A DNA stretch of 64,000 bases, from contig NZ_CP197171.1 of assembly GCF_052055485.1 (NCBI RefSeq), positions 3,410,001 to 3,474,000 of the forward strand, written 5' to 3'. Below are positions 37,986 to 47,168 of the stretch, piece by piece. Numbering within the stretch: position 1 is the stretch's first letter; every line of letters begins with the position of its first letter. The position numbers and the translations under genes are program-made. Source of the stretch: Amphibacillus sp052055485 (lineage in GTDB: Bacteria; Bacillota; Bacilli; Bacillales; Amphibacillaceae). The notes below the pieces were generated by a model, which saw nothing but the letters and a program-made list of their open reading frames with translations, made no database searches and was not told the DNA's origin.

Positions 37986-38255
37986 ATAAAATGAAACTTC
38001 AATCAATGGGAGTTAGGCCTACAAGGTGTGGGTCATGCAGATGTTTTCGGTGAGACGAGTAATCGCACTAAGGAAAACTACGGAGCTTTACACCGCAAGA
38101 ATAAGTGGTTTTCTTATTCTGAGTCCCAGGACGCCGCGAACTTAGTCTACGTTTCCCCTCCCACTGATTGGGACGGAGACTGGGGCTGTAATTATTCGAC
38201 CCTTTGAAACCCATTGTTGTTTCAGATTTTATGGACGATTATCTATGATAAAGGG
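37986..38255 (-). repeat. Composite intergenic repeat, inverted copy B
   Basis: Read on the minus strand it starts CTTTATCATAGATAATCGTCC, passes CCCCAGTCTCCGTCCC, CTGGGACTCAGAATAAG, CACTTATTCTTGCG and GCGATTACTCGTCTCACCG, and ends CCCATTGATTGAAGTTTCAT next to the 62-bp mini-element. Confidence 0.7.
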
Positions 38256-38412
38256 ATGTTGAAGGTCATATCAAAAAACTAATGACTATGAATGCGTACT
38301 AAGTAACTAGTTATGTTTGGCTATCTTTTTTTCTTCTATTTCCCACAAAGACAGCCAAGCATTTTTTATCAATACATTAAATTCTATCAGAAATTTAAAA
38401 TGACTTTCTGAT

Positions 38413-39567
38413 TTAGAGTGGTTTCTTTTCCAGTCTTTTTAATAAGCCATATTGAATAAGCGCTGTGTATCCCATTGTTGATACTATTAGTAAAGAGATA
38501 TGCTTTGTTGTCACTTTAACTAAATGGTCTTTTAAATAAAGAAGTTGAAAAGGATTCCACCATCTATTGGGATCATAGTGGGATTCTGAATAAAAGGCAA
38601 TACCTAACACAATGACCAAGTAAAGAATTCCACTGAATATCGGATTTTTCATGTAGATTAGGATACATTCAAATAGCTGCATTAAGAATGGATAGAGTAG
38701 GATGACTGACAATAAAACGACGCCTATAAAGCTTGCGATACTAATCGTTTCTCCCTCTGATAGAAAAATAAATGGAGATGACATTGAACCTTCTAGACTT
38801 GCCCCTTCGACAAAATTATCTTGAAAAGGATGAATCAGCAAACGACTGATTCCAAGCGAAAAGACGATCCCGATGATAAACAATGAAAAAGCAACGGCTT
38901 GATGGGCATAAATCCATTTTCGTTTACTCACTTGCTCTGCCAAATTAAATTGAAACGAATGATTCTCTACTTCGTTAATTAAGATTAATGAACTGACGAT
39001 GACAAGTAACGACAATACGACAGGGTTAATCAGAAATTCAGCCGTTAAAGCGATAAAATGCGGTGTATTTAAAGAACTGTCCCTTAACTCAAATGGTTCC
39101 TCCATTTCATATAACAGCTGATAGTATTGGTAATCCGCTTGTTCCGTGACACGACTATCATCCAAAACCTCTTCTAAATATTGCTCATAGTCATGGTTTA
39201 TTTCATAATAATTCATCGTAGTCAAAAGGTATGCTTCATTACTCCCTGAAGATAAGGCCTCTAATCGGGACCGGATGACCTGATTGACTTCACTAGTCCT
39301 TCGATTTTCTTCACTGAGTTGATCGATTTCCTCCTCATTTCCTTCAGTCAACTCAAGCTCTTCAATCCGCATTGTATTCATCATCATTTCCGCTTCTAAG
39401 GAAATACTTTCTTGAAGAATCTGGTTATTTAATATTTGTCTCTCAGCAGGGAGTTGAAAGAGTTGAACGATCAAAATAATAGATACCAATATCAGGCATA
39501 TAGAAAGGTGAAAAAATACAAAATGACTTTTCCATACTTTTTTGAACTCAAAAACGATTCTACTCAT
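38413..39567 (-). CDS. ABC-2 type permease, second exporter cluster
   Basis: 384 residues from ATG 39567, with AGGTGATGATC upstream, overlapping the ATPase stop by 8 bases. N-terminal FEFKKVWKSH and one helix, an acidic ectodomain of about 130 residues rich in glutamate, then about five helices. Same architecture as the permeases of the first cluster but low identity. Confidence 0.78.
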   Translation of the reverse strand: MSRIVFEFKKVWKSHFVFFHLSICLILVSIILIVQLFQLPAERQILNNQILQESISLEAEMMMNTMRIEELELTEGNEEEIDQLSEENRRTSEVNQVIRSRLEALSSGSNEAYLLTTMNYYEINHDYEQYLEEVLDDSRVTEQADYQYYQLLYEMEEPFELRDSSLNTPHFIALTAEFLINPVVLSLLVIVSSLILINEVENHSFQFNLAEQVSKRKWIYAHQAVAFSLFIIGIVFSLGISRLLIHPFQDNFVEGASLEGSMSSPFIFLSEGETISIASFIGVVLLSVILLYPFLMQLFECILIYMKNPIFSGILYLVIVLGIAFYSESHYDPNRWWNPFQLLYLKDHLVKVTTKHISLLIVSTMGYTALIQYGLLKRLEKKPL

Positions 39568-40456
39568 GATCATCACCTGAGGACTCAAATAAAGCTCTGT
39601 ATCTATTTTCCGTGCCGACCACTTCTATTCTAATGTCAATAAAGTCAACCTCATTCTTCACAGCTTCCTTGATTAAATCAGCAGCTGAAGTTCCCGTCAA
39701 CTCGATATCTATCTGAGTGTGCTCGACAACGTAGTTAAGTGATTGCTTCTCAAGCCATGCCAACGCCTGATCTAATGCCTCCTCTTTAAAGTAAAGACTC
39801 AATATTTCCTGTTTTGAACAGTCAGTTTCTTCATATAAGATTTTTTCGTCCTTAATAAAAAATACCTTATTTGTTATTTTATCAATTTCATTTAAATTAT
39901 GAGAAGAAACGAGGATGGTTGTCCCTTCCTCACTTGCCTTAACAAGCGCTTCACGCATTAAAATCGTGCTTGTTGGGTCCAATCCATTTAGAGGTTCATC
40001 CAAAAGGAGAAATTTCGGCTTGCGAATTAAACCGATCGCTAAAAGCAAGCGTTGTTTCATCCCTAATGAATAGCGTTTCACCTTCTGGTTTAAATAACTC
40101 TCCATCCCTAAAAAATGCGCCATCTGTTCAATTTTTTCTTGATCAATGCCATGCATATCACAGATAAAGCTTAAATGATCATAGGCTGATAGATAAGGAT
40201 ACAAAACAGAGTTGTCCTGCACTAAAGCAATATGTTGTGTGACACTTTTGGCCTTTGTTTGCTCTTCACCAAAGAGCTCCATTTCGCCCTCGTAATAGGG
40301 ATACAATTGTGCAATAATATACAACAATGTCGTTTTCCCTGCGCCATTCGGTGCCACAAGACCATAGATACCCCCTTGCTCAATCTTCATCTGAGCCTTT
40401 GAGAATACCGTATGTTTCCTAAAGCCAAAGGTTAAATCCTTGATTGATAAAATCAT
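39560..40456 (-). CDS. ABC transporter ATP-binding protein, second exporter cluster
   Basis: 298 residues. Walker A reads APNGAGKTT, signature YSLGMKQRLLLAIGL, Walker B FLLLDEPLNGLDP, and switch SSHNL. C-terminal domain as in the ATPase of the first cluster, with which it aligns over its whole length, so the two clusters are likely ancient duplicates. ATG 40456 is preceded by AGGAGGGATAGGGC. Confidence 0.88.
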   Translation of the reverse strand: MILSIKDLTFGFRKHTVFSKAQMKIEQGGIYGLVAPNGAGKTTLLYIIAQLYPYYEGEMELFGEEQTKAKSVTQHIALVQDNSVLYPYLSAYDHLSFICDMHGIDQEKIEQMAHFLGMESYLNQKVKRYSLGMKQRLLLAIGLIRKPKFLLLDEPLNGLDPTSTILMREALVKASEEGTTILVSSHNLNEIDKITNKVFFIKDEKILYEETDCSKQEILSLYFKEEALDQALAWLEKQSLNYVVEHTQIDIELTGTSAADLIKEAVKNEVDFIDIRIEVVGTENRYRALFESSGDDHE

Positions 40457-40468
40457 GCCCTATCCCTC

Positions 40469-41701
40469 CTAGACAAAATAGGTTTGTCTTTTTTTCCAGT
40501 TCCGATGGTAGAGGATACACCCACTGACCACTAATAAAATAATCCAGCCCCACAGATGCAGGATACCGTATTCAAACGTATGTAGATGAGAAAGACTTTG
40601 AAAAATGACACTTCCATTAATGATTCGATGGGTGTCAAAATAGGCAAACGGACTCGCATGATGCAACGGCAAGATTTGGCTCAATCCAACAAGTCCAAAT
40701 CCGATCAAAGTCACGACCATTTCACTTCGGAAAAATTGTCCTAATAATAACGTAATAGCTAAAATAAACATCACACAACTAAAAATTAAAAATGCATTCT
40801 GAATGAGATAGGTGCCTAAGTACATCATACTTGTCTCATGTGTTTCAAGTGTATTGGGATCTGCAGGATATGAAAAGTGAAAAAGAGGATAGCGATAGCT
40901 ACCAACTCCATTAAAAAATAAGCTTGTTCCAAATACGCCCATAATGGGTAAAAGAATCATGACCATCGATACGAGACAGAGCAAAATAAATTTAGTAAGA
41001 TACAGTTTAACAGCGGTCACACCAGACATTTTTAACAAGGAAAGATGATTGCTGGATAGACTCTTTTCCATGACGGTCTGGGCACTAAGTAAAAAGACAA
41101 TAAGAATAATTAATCCAATTTCATAATTCTCGATCAAGGCATACCATAGAACATGATTCCCTTTATCATAGTGACTTCGGTGCAGCGTCCACCGTGCATC
41201 TGCTTCCGTCATCGCTAAAAACCATGGCTCTAAGCTAGCGTTTATAACATCTGATCTGTACAGTTCATATTCATTTATTTGTAAGAAGATAGGATATCTA
41301 GGTTCAATTTCTTCTTCTAATAAATGATTTAGGTGGGTTAAATTACCTTTCTCCGTTTCATAATTTAAAGAAAATTCCTCCCCTGGAGCATGTGCTTCAA
41401 AACCACTTTGTTCTGGATCTGTCAATCTTTCAATATAGGTCAACAGATTTTCTTTATCTTCTTGATCAAATTCTCCATCAGGCCTCCCTAATACGGGATT
41501 GAGTACAATGGAAGCTATATCTCGATTATAGTCCACTTGCGTGGTGTGGAAGACATATAGAAAAACCCCAACTCCTGTTAGGAATAAAAAAATAAAGAAG
41601 AAAATTATAAAGTTCTTCTTCTTTATTTTTTTCCATTCAAAGCGAAAAAGGAAAAGAAATCTTTTAAAAGCTTCAGTATTTAGTATCCTCTCGAGTCCCA
41701 T
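40469..41701 (-). CDS. ABC-2 type permease, first gene of second exporter cluster
   Basis: 410 residues. A basic N-terminus (EWKKIKKKN) precedes helix 1, followed by an acidic ectodomain of roughly 140 residues and five to six helices. Start ATG 41701 after AAGTGGTG. The ATPase gene follows after 12 bases. Confidence 0.78.
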   Translation of the reverse strand: MGLERILNTEAFKRFLFLFRFEWKKIKKKNFIIFFFIFLFLTGVGVFLYVFHTTQVDYNRDIASIVLNPVLGRPDGEFDQEDKENLLTYIERLTDPEQSGFEAHAPGEEFSLNYETEKGNLTHLNHLLEEEIEPRYPIFLQINEYELYRSDVINASLEPWFLAMTEADARWTLHRSHYDKGNHVLWYALIENYEIGLIILIVFLLSAQTVMEKSLSSNHLSLLKMSGVTAVKLYLTKFILLCLVSMVMILLPIMGVFGTSLFFNGVGSYRYPLFHFSYPADPNTLETHETSMMYLGTYLIQNAFLIFSCVMFILAITLLLGQFFRSEMVVTLIGFGLVGLSQILPLHHASPFAYFDTHRIINGSVIFQSLSHLHTFEYGILHLWGWIILLVVSGCILYHRNWKKRQTYFV

Positions 41702-42221
41702 AAAATTTCACCACTTTCTAACGTAGCACTACCTCAATAGTATAATATACTTGTATATATTCTTATTCTGCCATCAACATTTTGAAACTCTACAGAAACT
41801 TCCACTATGCGAATGCTTTCTTACAGTGGTACTATAGCTTCTTGTTGATGGAAAGTTATTAGTGGAGCTGCCTCTTTTTAATGGAAAGCTGAGGTTTTGT
41901 CCGGCTGTCTCCAGAACTATTTTGCTCAACTGTTATATCTTCTGTTAGAATTTCTTTTGAACATTTAATGGTATATAATTTTTCTACAATGTATGTTGTT
42001 CTCTAATATCTTCCTATTCTCTCATTCTAACAAAATAAGAACTCCTATCAACTGTGAACAATATCGAGTTTTGTCGAATTCGGTCTATTCATATGTTTTT
42101 TAATAAAAGCAAGTTATAAAGTACAGTGTAAGGAAATAGACTTATACCCTTTTAATATCACCAAAAAATCTATCAGCTTAGCCGGATTGTCCAGGTAAAA
42201 AATGTCGTTAACAGACCTACT
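41702..42221. other. Intergenic region before the IS21-type insertion
   Basis: Holds the promoter region of the leftward ABC cluster and AT-rich DNA. A GTCTCCAGAA block near 41905 also occurs in the 6S RNA, but no matching closing stem exists. No gene seen. Confidence 0.4.
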
Positions 42222-42354
42222 GTGACTGCTAAACTAGAGTAGACAGTTTTTGCTAGATAAAAAGACACACTTATTTACACAAAAATATTAATAATAAGAA
42301 CTTCCATTGTACAATGTTTATATCAAAACATACAGAACAGTGGAGGACGTAAAG

Positions 42355-43923
42355 GTGGATAAGTGGGAAATGTATATGGAAATACATCAATTAATTAAAA
42401 AGGGTTTTAGTAAGACAAAGGTAGCTGAAAAACTAGGAATCTCAAGATCAACCGTTCATCGTTATCTAAAAAAGAATCCTTCGGATATGTCTAAGTGGGT
42501 TGATTCCATTCAAACCAGAAGTAAGAAATTAGATCCTTATAAAGAACTAATTTTATCCTGGCTAAGAGAACATCCAGATATGTCTGCGGCACAAGTAGAA
42601 GATTGGCTAAAAGAAAGATACGAAGATTTAGAAGTAGGTGAAAGTACGGTTCGCTCCTATGTTAGAGAACTTCGAGAGGAATATAAAATAAGAAAGGAAA
42701 CTTCACCACGAATTTATGAGGCTATTCTCGATTCACCTATGGGTGAGCAAATACAAGTTGATTTTGGTCATACGAAACAGAAGGCAGCAGACAGTAAGGA
42801 AGTAAAATTAAACTTTATAGCATTTGTACTATCTAATTCTAGATATAAATATATGGAATGGTTGGATAGGCCATTTACTACCCAAGATGTCATTAAAGCA
42901 CATGAAAATGCATTTAAGTGGTATGGAGGAATTCCAGGTGAATTGGTATATGACCAAGATAGTTTAATCGTTGTCAGTGAGAATGGTGGGGATTTAATTT
43001 TAACACAAGAGTTCCAACAATATAAAGAATCTAGGAATCTAAACCTTCGTGTTTGCCGCAAGGCGGATCCAGAGAGCAAAGGAAAAATTGAAAATGTAGT
43101 TGGATTTATTAAACATAATTTCGCTAAACATCGAGTTTTTCATAACATTGATTCTTGGAATGAACAAGGGTGGGAATGGCTTCATAGAACTGGAAACTAT
43201 AAAATTCACCATACAACAAAAAAGAGACCGGTCGAAGTATTTTCCCTGGAAAGACAACACTTAAGACCAGTCACCAAAAATATAGATATAAAATATAACT
43301 ATGAAAATAGTATATCAAGATGTGTCCATAAGGACAATACCATTCGATATTTATCTAACCGTTATACTCTACCATTGGGGACGTTTGGCAAGTACGAAAC
43401 GGTCTGCATTAAGGAAACGGAGGAAAGAGAATTAATCATTTATAGCCCTGAAACAGGTGAAATCATAGCAAAGCATACGATCCCTGACGAGAAAGGGTTA
43501 TTGATTAAAGATAGAAAACATAGCCGTGATAGAACAAAGGGTATTGATGCATTTATGAATACAGTTGCCGAGCATTTTAATGACAGTGAGATGGCTTATG
43601 ATTATCTACAAGCAGTAAAAGGGAAGTACCCTCGATATATTAGGGATCAACTCCAAATGATAATAAAAGAGACAAAAACAAATAACAAAGAAATTCTATC
43701 AACAGCATTGAAAGAGTGTATAAAGAGGAATCTTTATGGTGCCACAGATTTTAGCGATGTCGTTGCCTATTTAAAACGACATCGACAAATGGAAGATACA
43801 CCAAATGATACCGCTAAGAATGTAACACGAGTAAAAGGAGTTTCAGCTTGGGTTATGGAAACAGAAGCTCAAAAACGAGAAGTGAATGCCTATACTGCCA
43901 TATTGGAAGGTGATCCAGTATGA
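42355..43923 (+). CDS. istA: IS21-family transposase IstA
   Basis: 522 residues from GTG 42355, with GGAGG upstream; an upstream ATG at 42307 lacks a ribosome site. Helix-turn-helix (GFSKTKVAEKLGISRSTVHRYLKK) followed by a DDE integrase core with IQVDFGHT, LVYDQDSL and SKGKIENVVG. Performs strand transfer with IstB. Ends four bases into istB (ATGA overlap). Confidence 0.95.
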   Translation: MDKWEMYMEIHQLIKKGFSKTKVAEKLGISRSTVHRYLKKNPSDMSKWVDSIQTRSKKLDPYKELILSWLREHPDMSAAQVEDWLKERYEDLEVGESTVRSYVRELREEYKIRKETSPRIYEAILDSPMGEQIQVDFGHTKQKAADSKEVKLNFIAFVLSNSRYKYMEWLDRPFTTQDVIKAHENAFKWYGGIPGELVYDQDSLIVVSENGGDLILTQEFQQYKESRNLNLRVCRKADPESKGKIENVVGFIKHNFAKHRVFHNIDSWNEQGWEWLHRTGNYKIHHTTKKRPVEVFSLERQHLRPVTKNIDIKYNYENSISRCVHKDNTIRYLSNRYTLPLGTFGKYETVCIKETEERELIIYSPETGEIIAKHTIPDEKGLLIKDRKHSRDRTKGIDAFMNTVAEHFNDSEMAYDYLQAVKGKYPRYIRDQLQMIIKETKTNNKEILSTALKECIKRNLYGATDFSDVVAYLKRHRQMEDTPNDTAKNVTRVKGVSAWVMETEAQKREVNAYTAILEGDPV

Positions 43924-44684
43924 GCCAGTTAAATCAATTACAAGAATTGATGAGAACTCTACGTTTAACAGAAACAGCAAATCACCTTCCTGCATTAATT
44001 AGAGAGGCTGAGCAAAAGGATTCCTCCTTTACTCAGTTCCTCCTAGATGTAGTAAAATATGAACAAACTCGCAGAGAAGAAAAGCAGTTAGAAAAACGAT
44101 TTAAATGGGCTACATTTCCGTTCCAAAAGACATTAGAGGAATTCAATATAAAAGAACAGAAATCATTAAGCAATAAACATTTGAATAGGTTGAAGGATTT
44201 AACTTGGATAGAACAGTTACACAATATCATTCTATTAGGACCACCAGGTAGTGGGAAAACTCACATATCAATTGGATTAGGAATCGAAGCGTTAAACCAA
44301 GGTTACAAGGTTATCTTTACTACGATGGGAGACCTTATTCATGTATTAAAAACGGAAGAAATTACTCGAAAATCACAGACGAGAATGAAAAGAATAAGAG
44401 ATGCAGACTTAGTTATTATTGATGATTTGATGTTTATGGCGATGGATTCACAGGAAGCTAATATGTTCTTCCACTTGATTAATGATTTATACAATCAATC
44501 ATCCATCATTTTAACTTCAAATAAAGCACCTAAAGAGTGGGGAGAGCTATTAGGTGACCAAGCAATTACAACAGCTATATTAGATAGAATTCTACACCGA
44601 GTTGAAATCATTCATCTAAATGAAGATAGTTATCGAATGAAACATAGATCGACCATATTTGGGCAAGAAAGTGTTTCAAATTAA
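43920..44684 (+). CDS. istB: IS21-family helper ATPase IstB
   Basis: 254 residues, DnaC-like AAA+ ATPase. Walker A is LLGPPGSGKTH, Walker B LVIIDDLMF, and sensor TSNKAPKEWGE. Coupled to istA by an ATGA overlap. It assembles on target DNA and stimulates IstA. Confidence 0.95.
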   Translation: MSQLNQLQELMRTLRLTETANHLPALIREAEQKDSSFTQFLLDVVKYEQTRREEKQLEKRFKWATFPFQKTLEEFNIKEQKSLSNKHLNRLKDLTWIEQLHNIILLGPPGSGKTHISIGLGIEALNQGYKVIFTTMGDLIHVLKTEEITRKSQTRMKRIRDADLVIIDDLMFMAMDSQEANMFFHLINDLYNQSSIILTSNKAPKEWGELLGDQAITTAILDRILHRVEIIHLNEDSYRMKHRSTIFGQESVSN

Positions 44685-44912
44685 TGAGCATAAATTGTGT
44701 CTTTTTACTTGACGGTCACACCTACCCATAATAAAAATATAATTAGAGCTAAGTTCAGATTTTTTTAGTGTAATTTTCTTTATAACAGAATTGCCCTACT
44801 TTTTAAATGTGTCCATTAGTTTTTACAACGCTCTTAATTTTAGATTGCGTAACCCGTTCACTATCAATAGAAAAAATACATCCTTCTGTTTGTTCACCTA
44901 TACTACCTTATC

Positions 44913-45368
44913 CTAATCAACAAAACGATATGACGTACGTTTATTGTTTACTCCTCTTTTTTTCCAATAAACAAATGTAATGGTCAATGTAACAATTATT
45001 GCAATTAAATAAGGGATTGATAGGAAGAAAGCTACATAGGCAGGGGCGCTATACCCTTCATATTTAATACCCCAACGTATATCACTATAGGAAAGAGCTA
45101 TATGACTACACATTACATGTGAGAGAATCAACGCTATTGTAATCCCGATTCCTGGGAAAAATGCTCGAAAATAGATAAAATGTTTTTTGATACTTTTAAG
45201 AGACCTTCTAGCATTTACGTACTCATTTTCCTTGTACTGTGTGTTTAATAATTTACGGCACTCCGAACAAGTTTCAGAATGCTTATATACCAACGCTCTG
45301 CTTTCCTCACTTGCAACCTTGGCGTTAACAAATGGTATTAAATCTTGTATAACTTGACAATTATTCAT
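44913..45368 (-). CDS. Anti-sigma-factor-like membrane protein with zinc finger
   Basis: 151 residues from ATG 45368 after GGGAGGATGGATA. The N-terminus has the ZAS-type motif His30-x3-Cys34-x2-Cys37 (HSETCSEC) plus Cys4, then two or three membrane helices. Such proteins hold an ECF sigma factor at the membrane, but no sigma-factor gene is beside it; the IS21 insertion is next door. An orphan or remnant of a two-gene system is inferred. Confidence 0.65.
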   Translation of the reverse strand: MNNCQVIQDLIPFVNAKVASEESRALVYKHSETCSECRKLLNTQYKENEYVNARRSLKSIKKHFIYFRAFFPGIGITIALILSHVMCSHIALSYSDIRWGIKYEGYSAPAYVAFFLSIPYLIAIIVTLTITFVYWKKRGVNNKRTSYRFVD

Positions 45369-45517
45369 TATCCATCCTCCCTTACAAAATTTAATCACAG
45401 CAACCTTACCTCTACAAAAAATTAACTTGTGCAAAATTTACTGATAGCTAGAATCGTGAAGTAATTTCCAAAAACTCAATTCTTCACCATATTTGTTGAT
45501 TACTATGTCTGAAAGCA

Positions 45518-45817
45518 TTACAAATTCCTAATATCCACTGTTGTTATGAATAACAAAAACAACCTTTCACTACGAATAATAAAATTGATGAGAAAGCTTA
45601 ATAGATTGTATGGATAATGAATCAAGATCCAAAAATAACAAGTGACACCTGTCAGAAGTATGTTCTCTAAACCATAGTAAAAAGCAATAAGACAAGCCAT
45701 CATACTTGTAAAAGTAAGGGAAAAGACTTTTGGGAAATTCGTTTTTAGTGTGATAAATTGAAAGATATCTTGTTCTGCATTTAACATCGAATCTGTTGCA
45801 AATCCATCATAGATCAA
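45518..45817 (-). pseudogene. Decayed fragment of an ABC permease
   Basis: Ninety-nine codons. IYDGFATDSMLNAEQDIFQF and ITLKTNFPKVF align with VYDGYTTDVMADNQNLDTFHF and ITLKTYFSKAF of the permeases at 32466 and 33776, and GVTCYFWILIHYPYN with GITCYLGLLIQNPYN. It has no proper start, lacks the N-terminal two thirds and diverges after about residue 75. Confidence 0.7.
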
Positions 45818-46020
45818 AACATAGAAACAACAAAGGTGCGACTAATCAAAGAGACAAAAAATACTGGGGTAATCAAAGTACAGTTATACTTTCCCCCTCT
45901 CATATTTTCCCACACCCTTATTTTAGCAAAAAAGGGAATTCCAAACGACAATGAACCATGCTAGGACTTATGCAACAACATGCAAAAATACATATTCCAG
46001 AGTTGAACTTCATTAGTAAT

Positions 46021-46073
46021 TAAAAATAAGAGTTTGAGACAAGGCATCATCTCATCTCAAACTCTTATGACTC
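46021..46073 (-). terminator. Terminator of the small membrane gene
   Basis: AAGAGTTTGAGA pairs with TCTCAAACTCTT, followed on the minus strand by TATTTTT. The stem overlaps the stop codon region of the gene at 46065. Confidence 0.8.
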
Positions 46074-46277
46074 CAGTATATGGGGAGATTCATTTTTTCT
46101 CTCTCTTCTTTCATATATCCAAAGACGAATTATTATTCCTGCATTCACGCATACTAAAGGTATAATAGAAACTTTATTCCCTAAATAAGTATCTAATCCA
46201 AATACTATCGTAGCTGCAAGAAAAAATACTAAAGAGAATATTCGATACAGAATTAGTTTTTTTCTACTCTTACTCAT
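46065..46277 (-). CDS. Small membrane protein
   Basis: 70 residues with a basic N-terminus (MSKSRKKLILYR), two membrane helices and a charged tail (YERRERKNE). GGAGGTGAAGATACT precedes ATG 46277. Unknown family. A shorter related reading frame lies immediately upstream. Confidence 0.6.
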   Translation of the reverse strand: MSKSRKKLILYRIFSLVFFLAATIVFGLDTYLGNKVSIIPLVCVNAGIIIRLWIYERRERKNESPHILES

Positions 46278-46396
46278 AGTATCTTCACCTCCGCTTGTAA
46301 GAATAAAATAGATTTTTCATATACTATCGTGCCTGTAAGAAGAAAAAGCACTAAGGAAGCTACTCGATTTAGTATTATCTTTTTACGCTTATCCAT
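46274..46396 (-). CDS. Truncated copy of the small membrane protein
   Basis: 40 residues, MDKRKKIILNRVASLVLFLL then a short unrelated tail. GAGGTAAAGATACT precedes ATG 46396, almost the same leader as the next gene, so the pair arose by tandem duplication. Its stop overlaps the next start (ATGA). The second helix is gone, so this copy may only couple translation. Confidence 0.5.
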   Translation of the reverse strand: MDKRKKIILNRVASLVLFLLTGTIVYEKSILFLQAEVKIL

Positions 46397-46680
46397 AGTA
46401 TCTTTACCTCACCAACTAAAGACAACAATTACTCATAGATACTGTAACAACGGTTAAAATTGGATAAACTATTCGCCAGAATAATTTTACCTCTAATAAA
46501 AAGGCTAACATTAGAAAGAAAATACCGTCAACCATTTATAAGAAAAAATTCTTAAAATAGGAATAATATTATAAAATATTCTTAAATACCCTATCTTGAT
46601 TTTCTATCGTAATTTTTACATTCTTTCTAAGTACGAATTTTTGAATAAAAGGCTGGGACAAAACTAGTCTCAAATGAATA

Positions 46681-46722
46681 AAAACGGTTGTATTTATCAA
46701 ATAGATAAACACAACCGTTTTT
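46681..46722 (+). repeat. Eighteen-base-pair hairpin before the second repeat array
   Basis: AAAACGGTTGTATTTATC pairs with GATAAACACAACCGTTTT with one mismatch, followed by a T run; terminator-like. It is preceded by GGCTGGGACAAAAC, a sequence often found in Bacillaceae intergenic repeats. Confidence 0.7.
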
Positions 46723-46769
46723 TCTGATATTTGGACGGTTACGGCGGAGTAATTTCTTATATTTACGTG

Positions 46770-46998
46770 AAACACCGGATAGAAGCCCTCTATCCGACCT
46801 TTTGACTTATGATTTTGTTTGAAATGAGAGATAGAAGGGCTCTATCCAACTTTTTGACTCACGATTTTGTTTGAAATGAGAGATAGAGGCTCCCTATCCA
46901 ACTTTTTGGCTTGCAATTTTATTTGAAATGTTTGATAGAAGCCCTCTATCCGACATTCTAGCTTGCGATTTCGCTTAAAATACCGAATAGAAAATGAA
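46770..46998 (+). repeat. Array of 52-bp units, array 2
   Basis: Four full units at 46770, 46822, 46874 and 46926, each exactly 52 bp, and a partial fifth. Consensus core GATAGAAGCCCTCTATCC is a hairpin, followed by GACTTTTTGACTTGCGATTTT. It is the reverse-complement family of array 1 at 21464-21775. Confidence 0.88.
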
Positions 46999-47168
46999 GG
47001 TTTGAGTATTTTTCCTATTGAACTGTCCTTCCATATTTATTTTGTACTCCATTCATTTGAGTAGAGCTTACTCGAAGAGAATGACAGTAATCTTTACTCT
47101 TACTCTTATTGAGTAGTTCAACTTTTTATATTGATCTAACAGACTTGTTCTTCACTTTATCTTATGAA
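46999..47168. other. Intergenic region after array 2
   Basis: AT-rich with loosely repeated TTACTC/GAGTA words (47058-47118) that may form a weak terminator for the gene at 47169. No gene seen. Confidence 0.3.

Larger units (their letters stand above)
42222..44720 (+). mobile_element. Complete IS21-family insertion sequence
   Basis: 2499 bp flanked by a perfect 5-bp target duplication, CCTAC, at 42217-42221 and 44721-44725. Ends begin TGTGAC (left TGTGACTGCTAAAC, right, inverted, TGTGACCGTCAAGT). Inside each end is an AAAAAGACACA block, typical of the repeated terminal sites of this family. Both transposition genes are intact. Confidence 0.88.

Noticed and set aside
41890..41930. Possible second 6S RNA sharing GTCTCCAGAA with the first
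   Set aside because: No closing stem, no matching 5' TCCTGATGTG block and no terminator could be found.
46569..46775. Minus-strand reading frame of 68 codons
   Set aside because: It runs through the 18-bp hairpin before repeat array 2; no ribosome site or protein-like composition.
46770..46998. Possible CRISPR array
   Set aside because: Units are alike over their whole 52 bp, including what would be spacers, and repeats are not identical. There are no cas genes.
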